Positions 43,405-54,306 of a stretch of 64,000 nucleotides of DNA are shown here, one piece after another. This DNA is from Selaginella moellendorffii (taxonomy: Eukaryota; Streptophyta; Lycopodiopsida; Selaginellales; Selaginellaceae). The position numbers and the translations under genes were made by a program. The notes under the pieces were generated by a model that saw only the letters and a list, made by a program, of their open reading frames with translations, did no database searches and was not told where the DNA came from. The stretch covers positions 1,222,932-1,286,931 of the forward strand of contig NW_003314290.1 of assembly GCF_000143415.4 (NCBI RefSeq), in the 5' to 3' direction. Each line of letters starts with the position of its first letter. Within the stretch, counting starts at the first letter, position 1.

Positions 43405-43729
43405 TCTAACCAGAGTGCTCAGAACTAGAATTTCTCAACACGCTGTGGGTTCAGACTGTTGAGCTTGACAAAAAATTCTTGTTTAGTTCATCCCAGCACA
43501 GGAAATCTAGAGATCGCCGAGAACAAGAAGAGAGAGAGAGCGCGCGCTCAGAGAAAGCTACCGTTCAACGAGCGCCTCAAGGGCGCCCTCCTACAAGAGG
43601 TGTCAGATTGGAGCAAGAAGCTCATCACGGCGCAAGAAAGAAGAACCCTAAACGAAGAACCCTAAAAGAGGACGGCTAAAGATGAGCTATTTTTAAAGCA
43701 TCTGGCATCCCTAATTTTGATATTTGACT
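43405..43729 (+). promoter_or_regulatory. 5' leader of the haem-protein gene
   Basis: Leads directly into the ATG at 43730 and is duplicated at 41480-41772. Contains a GA tract and CCCTAAACG / CCCTAAAAG telo-box-like motifs at about 43646 and 43661. Confidence 0.55.
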
Positions 43730-45254
43730 ATGGCGCTCTTCCTCGCCCTCTTTCTCGGAGCTTCTCTCCTCTCCTCTGCTAGGGCTCATGGCGATCACAA
43801 GGAGAATGCAGCGCAATGCCGCGGCCCGGCGTCGAATCTGGCAGTCGTCTCCGCGGAATACATTCCCGGGAAGATCACTGTGGATGGAGCTGCCGCCGAT
43901 TGGGATGCGGTGGAAGGGATCCAGTTCTCGCTGTACCCGGCGTTGGATCCAGCGTCGGGCGATCCTTATCCAGGCAAGATGACCGTCAAGGTAAACGAGT
44001 GATTGGCAAATTGGACTGGAATTTCATCGTGGAGGCCACACAGGCTGCTCACGATGGTCGCGATCTCTTCTTTCTTCTGAAAATCCCAGGGAGCTATCAG
44101 TACAAGCAGAGGTCAGCGCTCTTTTATTTTCTTCTTCTTCTTCGTTTCTATCATGTGAATCTCTTTTCTTTCCTTTCTACAGTGTAAAACGCGCAAGTCC
44201 TTCGGTAGCTCTCATGTTTCCCATCGGTGATGACGCGACTTACGTCGATGTCAGTCGAGAAAACCATCTCTCTTTTTGCTTCACTTCACTTCTATGATCA
44301 TCTGCAGATGGGAGGTTGCTCAGAGAGCTTGAATTGCTCGAAACAAAGCTGTGGAGGTCACGAAGTGGATATAATGCATTTCTCCATTAGCGATGCCGTC
44401 CCTGGTCGGAGCTATGGCGCAAACCTTGCGGACAATCTCAATGGAACTGGCCGGGACAGGTACTCGTCTTGTTTCTTTCCCTTTTTTTCTTGCCGAGACT
44501 TAAGTACTTTCTCGTAGCACTGGAAGCCTTCACGATCTCTACGCTTGGAATCCTCATTGCCGCTATTACGATGGCATCGGTCCAAATGGTTCGTGAATGT
44601 TTTGGTAGTCCCACGCTCTTGTAATTCTCTATAGTTTTCTTGTATCTTTGTTTGCAGGACCGGAAGCGAACGGTGGTGCACAAAACGATTGGAAGGGAGT
44701 TTGGAGCCATACCAGCATCGAAAACCAATATGGTAATAGCGAAAACCGCGTAGGAAAAAATCATTCTTTTGGACTGTGGCATTAGGATTGACAACTGCGG
44801 ATAGTCCATACGGAGCATCAGCTAGCGCTGGAAGCTACATTTTCGAGTTCTCGAGACCGTTACAAACGTCAGATCGCCTCCAACAGGTCCTCACTCGATT
44901 ATCAGTCGCTCTTTTCCTCACAGCTTCTTTTTCTCTCTCTGTCTCTCTTACTGTTTCAAACAGGATGCTCAGTTTAGCATTGGAAAGAGCCACAGATTCG
45001 CTTCAGCGTTCTGGTTCCCGGTGAACAACGTGGAATGGAGTCCAATGCAGCACTTCTCGATGAACTGCGAGTGGACTCCTCTGAGAATCGTGGCTGCCGA
45101 GAACGAGAGAGCCGAATCGGCCATCCTTGCCACATCCATCAGCACCTTTTCGCTCGTCTTCGCGGTGGGATCGATGCTCGTCTCCGCCGCGATTGCCTGG
45201 TGGGTGAAAACTAACAAGCAGGGCCGATTTACACCCATTAGCGACACCTTGTGA
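43730..45254 (+). CDS. Ethylbenzene-dehydrogenase-related haem-binding membrane protein
   Basis: Eight exons (43730-43990, 44035-44111, 44183-44249, 44308-44459, 44518-44588, 44658-44732, 44786-44886, 44964-45254) encode 364 residues. A signal peptide (MALFLALFLGASLLSSARA) is followed by a luminal or extracellular domain with IPGKITVDGAAADWD, FFLLKIPGSY, GGCSESLNCSKQSCGGHEVD and AQNDWKGVW, matching the plant relatives of the ethylbenzene-dehydrogenase haem-binding domain. A single transmembrane helix near residues 322-344 (FSLVFAVGSMLVSAAIAWWV) anchors it, leaving a short basic tail. Predicted type I membrane topology; partner and reaction unknown. Exons 5 (partial) to 8 are repeated at 54.3-55.0 kb. 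Confidence 0.9.
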
Positions 45255-45542
45255 CAATGATTATGATTTAATATCTTTAAATTCCATATGTATAGAAAAA
45301 ATCGCAAGATAAAAACGAAGAAGAAGCTCCTGCTAGCTTCCTGAGATTGCACTGGAGCCGAGAACGTAGTCCAAGAAATCCATAAACAAAAATTGCCCTA
45401 TATAACACTTGAAGCTTAAACTCGAGATCATCCAGGAACACTTCATTTTGGGTGCAACTCTTAAAATCATTTTATTACTCCAAGCTCAAGCAATTTTCGG
45501 GCTCAAACATACCCAATTTCTTTCCTCTTAGGGAGTTTCTAG

Positions 45543-46688
45543 TTATAAATAGCACTTAAAACGTTTCCGAACTGCATAGGCCTCAAGAATAGCGCCATCC
45601 ATCCTCATACCATACTGCAGAAGAGCAAGATCATGAGACTGTAGAAAAAAGCAAGGAAGACTGACCAGCTTCGCCCGCAGGAGGTCCCTTCGTTTACAAA
45701 CCTCGACATAATTGGGTATTCGCTCCATCATATACCTGGACCGACACAGAGAAAGGAAAGAATTAGAGAGGGTAATTCGATGGTGTTTTCCCTACATGTT
45801 TTCCGCTGCTGCAACAAGATCGTCTCTCGGCCCAGAACGTAGGGCCGAGTAGGACAAGTCAGGGAGGGCCTTGTATACTGGCAGCCGGGTGTTGATCATC
45901 CAGCAGTAAGCGTGGTACATGCATGTCTGCACAGGGAAATATATGTGTTACATGTCATTCCAGAACGAGAAACTACTTACTATCAAAGCATGGTCGTGGG
46001 GGCTGATGGACTCTGGGGGCCTTGCAGTCAAGAGCAAGCTGGTGAAAGGGCTAGTGTTGATCGCCTGGATCAACTGGGAGAGGGCATGCACGTCGTCAAT
46101 GCACGTACCGGTTGGCGGCGGGTACGAATGACAGAACTCGGGGACCCGCCTCCACTGGAAGACGTAGCCGCCTGTTTTGTACTCGTGGAGCACATCTCGC
46201 AGCAGCCGCAGGAGAACTCGGTCCTTCGTCTTTTTGTAGAGCCGCGTGATGCAGCGCACCGTCTGGCTGCATCGGGAGGGCTGCTCGTAGTGGAAGTAGG
46301 CCGAGTCCATGATCCGGTCTAGGATTGGAATGGCTGGGGATGCTTCGAGTTCCTCCAGCTGGGAGGATTGTAAAACCCGAAGAGAAAGCGACGAGATGTA
46401 GCGAAGATCCTCGTCGGTGACACCGTTTGTGGGATCGAGCCGAACGTAGAGTTCGCGCTCTTGAAGGCTGTCAAAGAGACGACCACAGTAGAGAAGCTGG
46501 ATGAGACGGCCCAGCTTGCCCAGTCCGCCCCAATCGAAGAGAAAGTTGGTCTGGCACCTGGACACCAGATAGGCTTCCTCGTCCTCATGCTTCCACGACT
46601 CGACAAGAGCCCTAACCAATTTTTTCTTACCGCCCAGCTCCCTCTGGTGGACCATAGCCAAGTCCTTCTGCCGCATCTTTCTCTCCAT
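45543..46688 (-). CDS. Uncharacterised protein, 343 aa
   Basis: Three exons (46688-45981, 45926-45796, 45735-45543) give 343 residues in continuous frame. I do not recognise the family. Visible features: a basic N-terminus (RQKDLAMVHQRELGGKKK), FDWGGLGKLGRLIQLLYCGR, a mostly helical middle (ISSLSLRVLQSSQLEELEAS; RLYKKTKDRVLLRLLRDVL) suggestive of helical repeats, and a YCWMINTRLPVYKALPDLS segment. No signal peptide or transmembrane helix. It has a frameshifted copy at 55292-56386 and an inverted, rearranged copy at 52545-53416; conservation of the same splice sites in all copies supports it being a genuine gene. A possible 27-nt in-frame intron (45665-45639) in the last exon would remove nine residues. 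Confidence 0.75.
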
Positions 46689-46711
46689 TTACCCTAACAC
46701 GAGACACCTAT

Positions 46712-46869
46712 TTATTCTTGTTTCGGTACTTGCCCTTATTTTATCAAATCCCATTTATAGCCTACCTTTTTACTCAGCTTGTGAGAAATTTTATTCTTGT
46801 TCCGGTACTTGCCCTTATTTTATCTAATCCCCTTTATAGCCTACCTTTTTACTCAGCTTGTGAGAAATT
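46712..46869. repeat. 79-bp tandem duplication in the P450 upstream region
   Basis: Two head-to-tail units, each running TTATTCTTGTT to GTGAGAAATTTTA, with a few differences. The matching region of the second segmental copy (about 56410-56495) has one unit. Confidence 0.85.
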
Positions 46870-47204
46870 TTAACTTTTGGCACCTAATTCACATGAACAT
46901 GACAAATGGGTATCTTTTGGGACAGGTGTATGGCCTCACGCAAATAGGGATGACACGTAACCTCAAACACCTAGAGTAGAGAATTCTTTTGTTTCTCTTA
47001 TTTTGTAAGTTGGATGTTTTTCAGTATTTGCAAGTCCCCTTTAACACAAGAATTTCATATGACCTCAAAGGATGAGACATTTTAACTTTTTGCACCTATA
47101 TTTCTGCCCCAACATATCTTGGGACAGATGTCTTGACGTATGGCCACGTAACTTTAATTGACTCAAACACCTAGAGTAGAGAATTTCTAGATTTGAATAT
47201 TGCT

Positions 47205-48948
47205 ATGGAGCTAGACATGGTTCTCGTGATCCAGCTTCTAGCGACTGGACTTGTGGGCGTGATTGTGTATGCTTTGCTGTGGAAGTTTTGGATCGCTCCA
47301 AGTAGAAAAGAGGCTGCTCTGAGGAAGCAGGGGATCAAGGGTCCTTCTCTAGGCCCTCTTCAGCTCTTCAAGGGCGGAAACAAGGACGAGGTGCTCAAGC
47401 AGAGGTTCTCCAAGCGGAAATTCACGCTCGAGTTTGATGGAACTCATGATATTCTTTCGCACGTTCTTCCAGACATTCATAGCTTCTCCAAGAAATATGG
47501 TACGGTACTATGAACATAGCTAAGTTAAATTCTTTCTTTTCTCTTTGGAAATCCAGGAATGCCGTACATGTACTGGTGGGGGAATGAGCTACGGATGACT
47601 GTCACTGATCCTGAGGTGGTAAGATGGGTTTTATCGAAGAATCCACAGTCATTTGGAAAGTCTGCCTCGATCCAAGCCACTCTTGTCAAATTGCTTGGTT
47701 ACGGTCTCGTTGCTTCAAATGGTGAGCGCTGGGCTCAGCACAGAAGAGTGGTCGGCCCAGCTTTTCAGCTGGAAAAGCTCAAGGTAAAACTTCAGGAAAA
47801 TAATTATATACTTTTTAACATATTAATTGCAGAATATCATGGCTGGAACCATGGTCGATTGCACCTCTAAAGTGCTGTCCAGATGGGATAACGATGGAGA
47901 ATTTGAGATTGATGTTGAAAAGGAGTTCTCCTTCCTGGCTGCGGATGTGATCTCCCACACTGCATTTGGAAGCAGCTTTGAGAAGGGCAGAAGGATTTTT
48001 CATCTTCTCAACTTGCAAGCTGAGCTTTTGACCAAGATTGCATTCTCACCAATGCAATGGATGCCCTTTGGAAGGTAATATATCACTAGTAATAATTAAA
48101 CTATGTGATCTTTCAGGTTGCATCCACTGAGGGAAAACCTCCAACTATGGGAAGTCCAAAAGGAGCTCGATGCAATATTGCTTGGTCTCGTCAAAGATCG
48201 GCGGAAATCAGCTTCGTATGGGAGAGACTTGCTGGGTCTGATGTTGGAGCAGAGCAAAGATAACCCGGCTTTCAAAGATGACAAACTCGTTGGAGAGTGC
48301 AAGACGTTCTACATTGCCGGGCAGGAAACCACGGCCACTCTCTTAACTTGGGCAATGTATTTGCTTTCACAACACCGTGAATGGCAAGACCGCGCCCGCA
48401 AAGAAGTTCTTGAGGTTTGTAAAGAGGATGAGATCAATGCCGAGGATCTAAACAAGCTAAAGCTGGTAAGCAAACAAAACTTATCGTAAATTCAATGATC
48501 TTGTGATTTTGTTTTCCAGGTTGGAATGATCTTAAACGAAACATTGCGACTCTATCCTCCTTTACCAATCATCCAGCGAGGGACCTTCAATGACACAACC
48601 ATGGGCGATAAGATCAGCATTCCCAAAGGTATTGTTCTCGTCATTCCAATCCTGGCCATGCACCACGACAAGGAGCAATGGGGTGGCGATGCCCACGAAT
48701 TCAACCCAGAGCGATTTGCGAGAGGAGCTTCCAAGGCGTGCAAGCATCCCAACGCTTTCATGCCCTTTTCTTTCGGGCCGCGGGTTTGTATCGGGCAGAC
48801 TTTTGCTCTCATCGAGGCCAAAATTGCACTCGCTATGATTCTTAGGAGGTTTTCTGCAAGCCTCTCACCAAATTATCAGCACTGCCCTGTGTCGGGCGTG
48901 ACTCTCAAACCACTTCATGGTATGCAACTTACATTCACAAGGCGATAA
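47205..48948 (+). CDS. Cytochrome P450, CYP72 clan, copy 1
   Basis: Five exons (47205-47499, 47557-47783, 47833-48074, 48117-48465, 48520-48948) encode 513 residues. An N-terminal membrane anchor (VIQLLATGLVGVIVYALLW) is followed by ERWAQHRRVVGPAF (C-helix), the I-helix oxygen-binding AGQETTATLL, the K-helix ETLR, the PERF stretch (FNPERFARG) and the haem-binding loop FSFGPRVCIGQ with the thiolate Cys. ER membrane monooxygenase; substrate unknown. Features such as the I-helix and PFSFGPRVCIGQ fit the CYP72 clan. All motifs are intact, so it is probably functional. A near-identical paralogue starts at 56865 in the duplicated block. Confidence 0.94.
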
Positions 48949-49079
48949 AATATCAATAAAGGGATTAAAGGGTATTTTATAAATTCATATAAATACAAAT
49001 ATTATATAACTAATATGATTAACTGTTTTACAAATAAGAATAAAATAAAATAAATAAATTTTGCTCTGCTGTTTTGATT

Positions 49080-49760
49080 TTAATGGGAGCTTATAGTGCC
49101 TCACCAGGCAAGCTTGTACCCCAGGTTATAAGGTCATTACCAGCTTTTCGTGGTGGAGTTATCGTGGTGGAGACTTCCCCCAAACCGAGTTGGAGAGGAA
49201 CTGCCTAGACTAGTGGCAGTCACAAGTTTGCTTTGTTTTTCTTCCAGTTACTCGGTGCTGGGAAGTCTCCATCACTGGAACCTGGTAAAGCTGCTTGGGT
49301 TTTGCTCCGAGGGATCAAACAGGCTCCTCGTCTAAGCACATGACGAATGGATCGCTGGACAAGTGGATTTACCAGTCACCTGTAGTCGTCCTTTTCTATC
49401 CAGCATAAATGGGATAAGAATATGGGACACGTGCTTGTGCTAGGTGTACTTTTGGACCAAAGCTGGGAAGACCGGCTGTTGAAAACCTTGGATTTTCGCT
49501 CTTCAGACAAATTGGAAAAGTCAATTTTCTTTACATGTTAGGGCATCGCAGTACGTTCCAAGAGGTCTTTGCCCCAAACCGTTCGTGGGCTTTGAATCCT
49601 TGCCTACGAAAGAAGCCAGCCATGGGCATTGCTATTTGAGTACTCACTTTAACTCTCGTTTCATGTAGGATTGAGCTTGGAAGCATCATTGGAGGAGGTA
49701 TCTGGTACAATAGAGCTTGTTCTGGAGTATGAAACGATTCGCTTGGTTCTCGAGTTTGAT
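49080..49760 (+). pseudogene. Receptor-like kinase relic, copy 1
   Basis: LHHWNLVKLLGFCSEGSNR followed, after a small deletion that shifts the frame, by HMTNGSLDKWIYQS is the alphaC to hinge region of a plant receptor-like kinase (SD2-5/G-type-lectin-like). The deletion falls where family members have LLVYEHM. An upstream intron acceptor (TTTTTCTTCCAG at about 49246) is still visible. No other kinase subdomain is readable. The same relic follows P450 copy 2 at 58.8-59.4 kb. Confidence 0.7.
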
Positions 49761-50139
49761 TACAAATTTTGCAAACCAAAAGCCTTCAGTTGCAGCTGGT
49801 TTAAAAGAGCCGAGCTGTTTCTCTACTCGAAAATGCACAGCACCTGACTGAAATCTCCTCCTCCACAGGTGTGACAGGTCTGGAAATCGTGTCGAAGCTC
49901 TCTTTGGTTCTGCTGGCTCGACCACCAAACGCGTTTTCCTTTATAAAAATATAGCAGCAAACGCTTTATGATTTTAGGATTTTACCTCCGGGAGTCACTG
50001 TGGAGTCACTCTCATTTCCCGCCCATTTTTTCAAATCGCTAAATTGAGAGAGAGAGAGAGAGAGAGATACTCAAAGATAAACGTTTTTACCCAGATTTAA
50101 ACGGCAAGTAGATTCAAACAGGAATATCCGTTAGGGTTT
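49761..50139. other. Upstream region of the PPR gene
   Basis: Contains a TTTCCCGC (E2F-like) element at 50015-50022, a direct pair of GGAGTCACT at 49991 and 50002, and a GA run at 50047-50070. No coding exon seen. Confidence 0.45.
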
Positions 50140-52302
50140 ATGCCACTGATCCACGCCTACGCCCGCACGATTCGGCAGTGCGCCGCCAATCTCCCCGACG
50201 CGATCTCTCTCCACTCTTGCATTGCGGCGGCCGGATTCGGCACGGATCCAGATCTCGGAGCGCTGCTCATCCAGCTCTACGGCAAGTGCGGCAGCGTCGA
50301 TCGAGCTCGATCCCTGTTTGAATCGCTGCCCCGGAAGAGCTCTCTGTGCTGGAATTTCGTCATCGGCGCGTACGCGGGCAATGGACGAGGGGAAGAATCG
50401 CTGTATCTCTTTCGGCGAATGGCACTCGAGGGAGAGAGGCCCGACCGGCACACGTTTGTTCGAGTTCTTGGAGCTTGCACGAACACGGCTCAAGGTACCG
50501 CAATCCATCGCCATATCTCTTCCTCGGGGCTGGAATTTGATCTCATGCTCCAAAATTCTCTCGTGGCGTTGTATGGTAGATACGGGAGGGTCGATCTCGC
50601 GAGATCCGTGTTCCAATCCATTCCGGAGAAGAGCCTGGTATCCTGGAACGCGATGCTCACCGCATATGCCCGGAACGGGCATTCGAGAGAAGCCGCTCAT
50701 GCTTACAACGAGATGATCTTTACCGGCATTGAGCCGAATGAGATCTCGTTTTCCAGCGGTCTCGGGTCCTGCGACGATCTGGAGCTGGGGCGATCAATCC
50801 ACACGAGAACTCTAGCGGAGTTTCCTGCGATTTTCTTCGAGGCAATGGCGCAAACCTCGATCGTAAGCTTCTACTCGAGGCTTGGTCGTGTGGAGATCGC
50901 CAGAGCTTTCTTGGAGGAGACAAAGGTGGCGAGTGTGGCTCCGTGGAACGCTATGATCGCTGGGTATGCCCAGCACGGGCTTGTCAGGGAAGCTCTCGGG
51001 GCATACCATTCCATTGACTTGGAGGGGCTAGAGCCGAATCACAGGACTCTCACCACGGTTCTTGGTGCCTGCTCGAGCTCCAGGGACTTGAAAATCGGAA
51101 AGATGATCCATTCGCGAGCTGTTTGCTGTGGATTCGACAAGGAAGATCAAGTTCTCCAAGTCGCTGTTGTGAACTTCTATGGGAAATGCGGGGCAGTGGC
51201 CGATGCTCGACGAGTTTTTGATGGCATCGCGCAGAAGAGCGTCGTGGTGCATACTGCCATGATTGGTGGATATGCACAACACGGGCATAGCCTCGAGGCA
51301 CTGGAGATCTACCATGCGATGAACGTTCCGCCCAACAGAGTGACATACTCCACTGTTCTAGCTGCGTGCTCGACTTTGGAGCAAGGAAAGGCGATCCACC
51401 AGCGAATTCTTGCAAGTAAGCTCGAGAACACTGGCCTTGTTTTGGAGACTGCTTTGGTGAAGATGTATGCTAGCTTTGACGACTGTGCTTCTGCCAGGGG
51501 CGTTTTTGATCGAATGGAGCGGCGAGACTTGGTGGCATGGAACACGATGCTCGGGGGATATGTCCAGAGCGGTCGAGGGAAAGAAGCGCTGGAGCTGTAT
51601 GAAGATATGAAGATGGATCCCGACTCCACAACTCTGTCGACGCTTCTCGGTGCGTGTTCTTTGCTGGGAGATTTGTCATCCGGTAAGATCTTTCATGAGC
51701 TCCTGATCGAGAGAAAGATGATGCAAGCTGACGCGTTCCTCTGCAGCTCGCTGGTGAACATGTACGCCAAGTGTGGGAGCGTCGGGACCGCGAGAGAAGT
51801 TTTTCACGCATTCCGAGCTGGTTTTGGCGCATCGTCCGTGCTCTGGAACACAATCCTCGCGGCGCTGGCTCACACCGGAGACTCAAGCCAGAGCCTGGAG
51901 TTGCTGCTGGAAATGGAGCTGGAGGGTGTGACCCCGGACTCGACCACTTTCGTGTGTGCTCTCGTGGCCTGCAACCATGCCGGGCTTCTCCAGCGGGGTA
52001 AGCTCTTGTTCCAGATCTTGGTGTTGGATCACTCCTCGCGGCCGAGCTTGGAGCACTTCCTGTGCATGGCTGATCTTCTGGGACGAGCAGGGCGCGTGGA
52101 TTTTGCTCGGGAAGTGGTGGAGGGAATGCCGTTTGAGGCGGATGCTGTGGCTTGGAAGGCGCTGCTGGGATCATCCAGAGGTAGCATCGATCTGGAAAAA
52201 GCGGCTTTTGCCGCACAGAGGCTTGTGGAAATGGACGAGGAGCTTGGACAGGCTTTTGTGCTGCTCTCCAATGCTTTCTCCTCGGACTCTCACGTTTTGT
52301 AG
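50140..52302 (+). CDS. PLS-class pentatricopeptide repeat protein
   Basis: A single intronless 720-residue frame from the first ATG. Tandem PPR units are clear from their recurrent motifs: LIQLYGKCGSVDRARSLFE, SWNAMLTAYARNGHSREA, PWNAMIAGYAQHGLVREAL, LVNMYAKCGSVGTAREVF and others, alternating P, L and S lengths. The C-terminus carries an E-type motif (AVAWKALLGSSRGSIDLEKA) and ends before any DYW deaminase. Such proteins bind organelle RNAs, usually for C-to-U editing. No strong targeting peptide: the N-terminus is MPLIHAYARTIRQCAAN, weakly amphipathic. Intronless PPR genes are typical of Selaginella. It sits, unduplicated, between the two segmental copies. Confidence 0.93.
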   Translation: MPLIHAYARTIRQCAANLPDAISLHSCIAAAGFGTDPDLGALLIQLYGKCGSVDRARSLFESLPRKSSLCWNFVIGAYAGNGRGEESLYLFRRMALEGERPDRHTFVRVLGACTNTAQGTAIHRHISSSGLEFDLMLQNSLVALYGRYGRVDLARSVFQSIPEKSLVSWNAMLTAYARNGHSREAAHAYNEMIFTGIEPNEISFSSGLGSCDDLELGRSIHTRTLAEFPAIFFEAMAQTSIVSFYSRLGRVEIARAFLEETKVASVAPWNAMIAGYAQHGLVREALGAYHSIDLEGLEPNHRTLTTVLGACSSSRDLKIGKMIHSRAVCCGFDKEDQVLQVAVVNFYGKCGAVADARRVFDGIAQKSVVVHTAMIGGYAQHGHSLEALEIYHAMNVPPNRVTYSTVLAACSTLEQGKAIHQRILASKLENTGLVLETALVKMYASFDDCASARGVFDRMERRDLVAWNTMLGGYVQSGRGKEALELYEDMKMDPDSTTLSTLLGACSLLGDLSSGKIFHELLIERKMMQADAFLCSSLVNMYAKCGSVGTAREVFHAFRAGFGASSVLWNTILAALAHTGDSSQSLELLLEMELEGVTPDSTTFVCALVACNHAGLLQRGKLLFQILVLDHSSRPSLEHFLCMADLLGRAGRVDFAREVVEGMPFEADAVAWKALLGSSRGSIDLEKAAFAAQRLVEMDEELGQAFVLLSNAFSSDSHVL

Positions 52303-52544
52303 TTTAAAAGTGAGCGCCATGGACGAGTGGGACAAATAGGATGTTGCATTGCGAGGAGTTGACGAGGAAAATGAGCAAGAGAAACCAAAGCCAGTGGCAT
52401 CAAAGTCTAAAGAAAATGACTTTGTGGCCAAAGGTGTTCCACAGAGGCGTTCTTCAATCTAAGCTTCCATCATCAATAACTAATCCAAAACCTTGGCGAG
52501 CCTTTGAGAAAAGGTAAGTTAAAAAAGCAGTATATAAAGTATAT

Positions 52545-53416
52545 TCTCAACCTTCAAGAGCGCGAACTCTACCTCCGGCTAGTTCCCACAAACGGTGTCA
52601 CCGACGAGGACCTTCCCTACATCTCGTCGCTTTCTCTTCGGGTTTTACAATCCTCCCAGCTGGAGGAACTCGAAGCATCCCCAGCCATGATGCAGCGCCC
52701 CGTCTGGCTGCATCGGGAGGGCTGCTCGTAGTGGAAGTAGGCCGAGCCCATGATCCGGTCTAGGATTGGAACGCGGTTCTACAGGAAGACGAAGGACCGA
52801 GTTCTCCTGCGACTGCTGCGAGATGTGCTCCACGAGTACAAGGTAAGTGGCTACGTCTTCCGGTGGAAGGGGTGCGTACCCGGCGCCAACCGGTACGTGC
52901 ATCGACGACGTGCATGCCCTCTCCCAGTTGATCCACGCGATCAACACTAGCCCTTTTACCAGCTTGCTCTTGACTGCAAGGCCACCAGAGTCCATCAGTC
53001 CCCACGACCATGCTTTGATAGTAAGCAGTTTCTCGTTCCAGTGATATGTAGTTAACGCCTTGTGCAGACATGCATGTACCACGGCTACTGCTGGATGATC
53101 AACACCCGGCTGCCGGTGTACAAGGCCCTCCCTGACTTGTCATACTCGGCCCTACGTTCTGGGCCGGAAGACCAGATTCTTGTTGCAGCAGCGGAAAACA
53201 TGTAAGGAAACACCATCGAATTACCCTCTCTAACTCATTCCTTTCTCTGTTGGTCCAGGTATATGATGGAACGAATACCCAATTATGTTGAGGTCTGTAA
53301 GCGAATGGAGCTCCTGCAGGCGAAGCTGGTTAGTCTTCCTTACTTTTTCTCCAGTCTGGAGGATGCTATCCTTGAAGCCTATGCACTTCCGAAACGTTAT
53401 AGGTGCTATTTATAAC
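52545..53416 (+). pseudogene. Inverted, rearranged copy of the uncharacterised gene
   Basis: On the plus strand this carries sense sequence of the 343-aa gene: LQERELYLRLVPTNGVTDED, RVLLRLLRDVLHEYK, DDVHALSQLIHAINTS, then intron and exon 2 (YCWMINTRLPVYKALPDLS) and exon 3 to a stop at 53413-53415. Exon 1's 5' third is missing, there are insertions and a micro-inversion, and the frame breaks near 52870. The 3' exon lacks about 20 residues of the parent. Confidence 0.85.
52688..52771 (-). other. 84-bp micro-inversion inside the pseudogene
   Basis: Within otherwise sense-oriented sequence, 52688-52771 reads as the antisense of the parent gene: TGATGCAGCGCCCCGTCTGG to CTAGGATTGGAA. Turning it round restores collinearity with the parent on both sides (CCAGCCA|TTCCAATCC and GCATCA|CGCGG). 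Confidence 0.85.
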
Positions 53417-53624
53417 TTATAGCAGTCTAGAGGTCACACAATACATAGAGGATGTTCCTTATGAGCTTTGTTATCAAATTGGATCAAAGCTATATATATG
53501 GTACTAAATTCTAGAAAAAAATTAATGATGTTTTATTGAGATAGATCCTCCTATACCAAATTATCTGCCAGCCATCGATCCTCTCCATGGCCGAAATTGA
53601 TCTCTTTGTGAATACGAAGTGAAG

Positions 53625-53816
53625 ATTGATCAAAGCCACGATATGTTATCATCTCAGAAGTTTTGCTACTGAACCATGGTTCTTCACAAGCGGCATTTGC
53701 AAGCACCGGAAGATCTCGTCGATGGCAGTCGGAAATTTAGTAGGCGACTTGCGCGGTTTCTCCACATCAAGGTTATTTTCAAAACCCCAAAAGTCAGCAA
53801 TGAACTCTTAGATGCC
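53625..53816 (-). pseudogene. Macrodomain gene exon 1 fragment
   Basis: Collinear with 38590-38890 in the same minus orientation: AAGTTTTGCTACT, CATGGTTCTTCACA, GCGGCATTTGCAAGCA, then after a gap GCGGTTTCTCCACATCAAGG and AAAACCCCAAAAGTCAGCAA. Internal sequence is deleted and no frame is open. Confidence 0.8.
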
Positions 53817-53939
53817 ATCGTTCTATCCATTACCTGGCTTGCTGGACTCCATCTTGTGGCAAAATAATATTTTCCTTGTATAGACATAAACTTCGCATGA
53901 GAAAGGTTCTGTTGTGTAGCTTATTGTGTAGCTTATTGT

Positions 53940-54306
53940 GTAGCTTTCCAGATGAAGTGGAAACACACTTATTACTAGCTGTCTAAGTTTCCTCAACCGG
54001 CCTTTCCAGTCTGGGTGTCGGTGTTGGATTCGAAGTGGAAGTCTGTAGCATTTAGTGCCTTGCTGAAAGTTTCGCGAAGTATATCTGGAGAGAAAAACTC
54101 GTCAAGATGGCACATACCATCAGTGTTTTGTGCGGCAACGTTGGAAGTAGAGCTTAATGGTCGAAATCCAGCACAAAAGTTCAATAAATGACCTCTAGGG
54201 GATGGTGATTTTGTCATCAAAGGCAATGCCCCTTCTTCACCCTGCCAAAGGGGTCTAGCCGGGCTGAGCCACAATCAAGAAAACGTTTGCTTACTTTTAC
54301 TATAAG
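53940..54306 (-). pseudogene. TrpD-like fragment (end of exon 10, exons 9 and 8)
   Basis: GATGAAGTGGAAACACACTT matches 39138-39157; CCGGCCTTTCCAGTCTGGGT starts exon 9 sequence, and exon 8 sequence follows with the same TAAATGACCTCTAGGGG variant as the 41.8 kb fragment. Exon 9 ends differ, and other exons are missing. At 54306 it joins haem-protein sequence. Confidence 0.82.
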
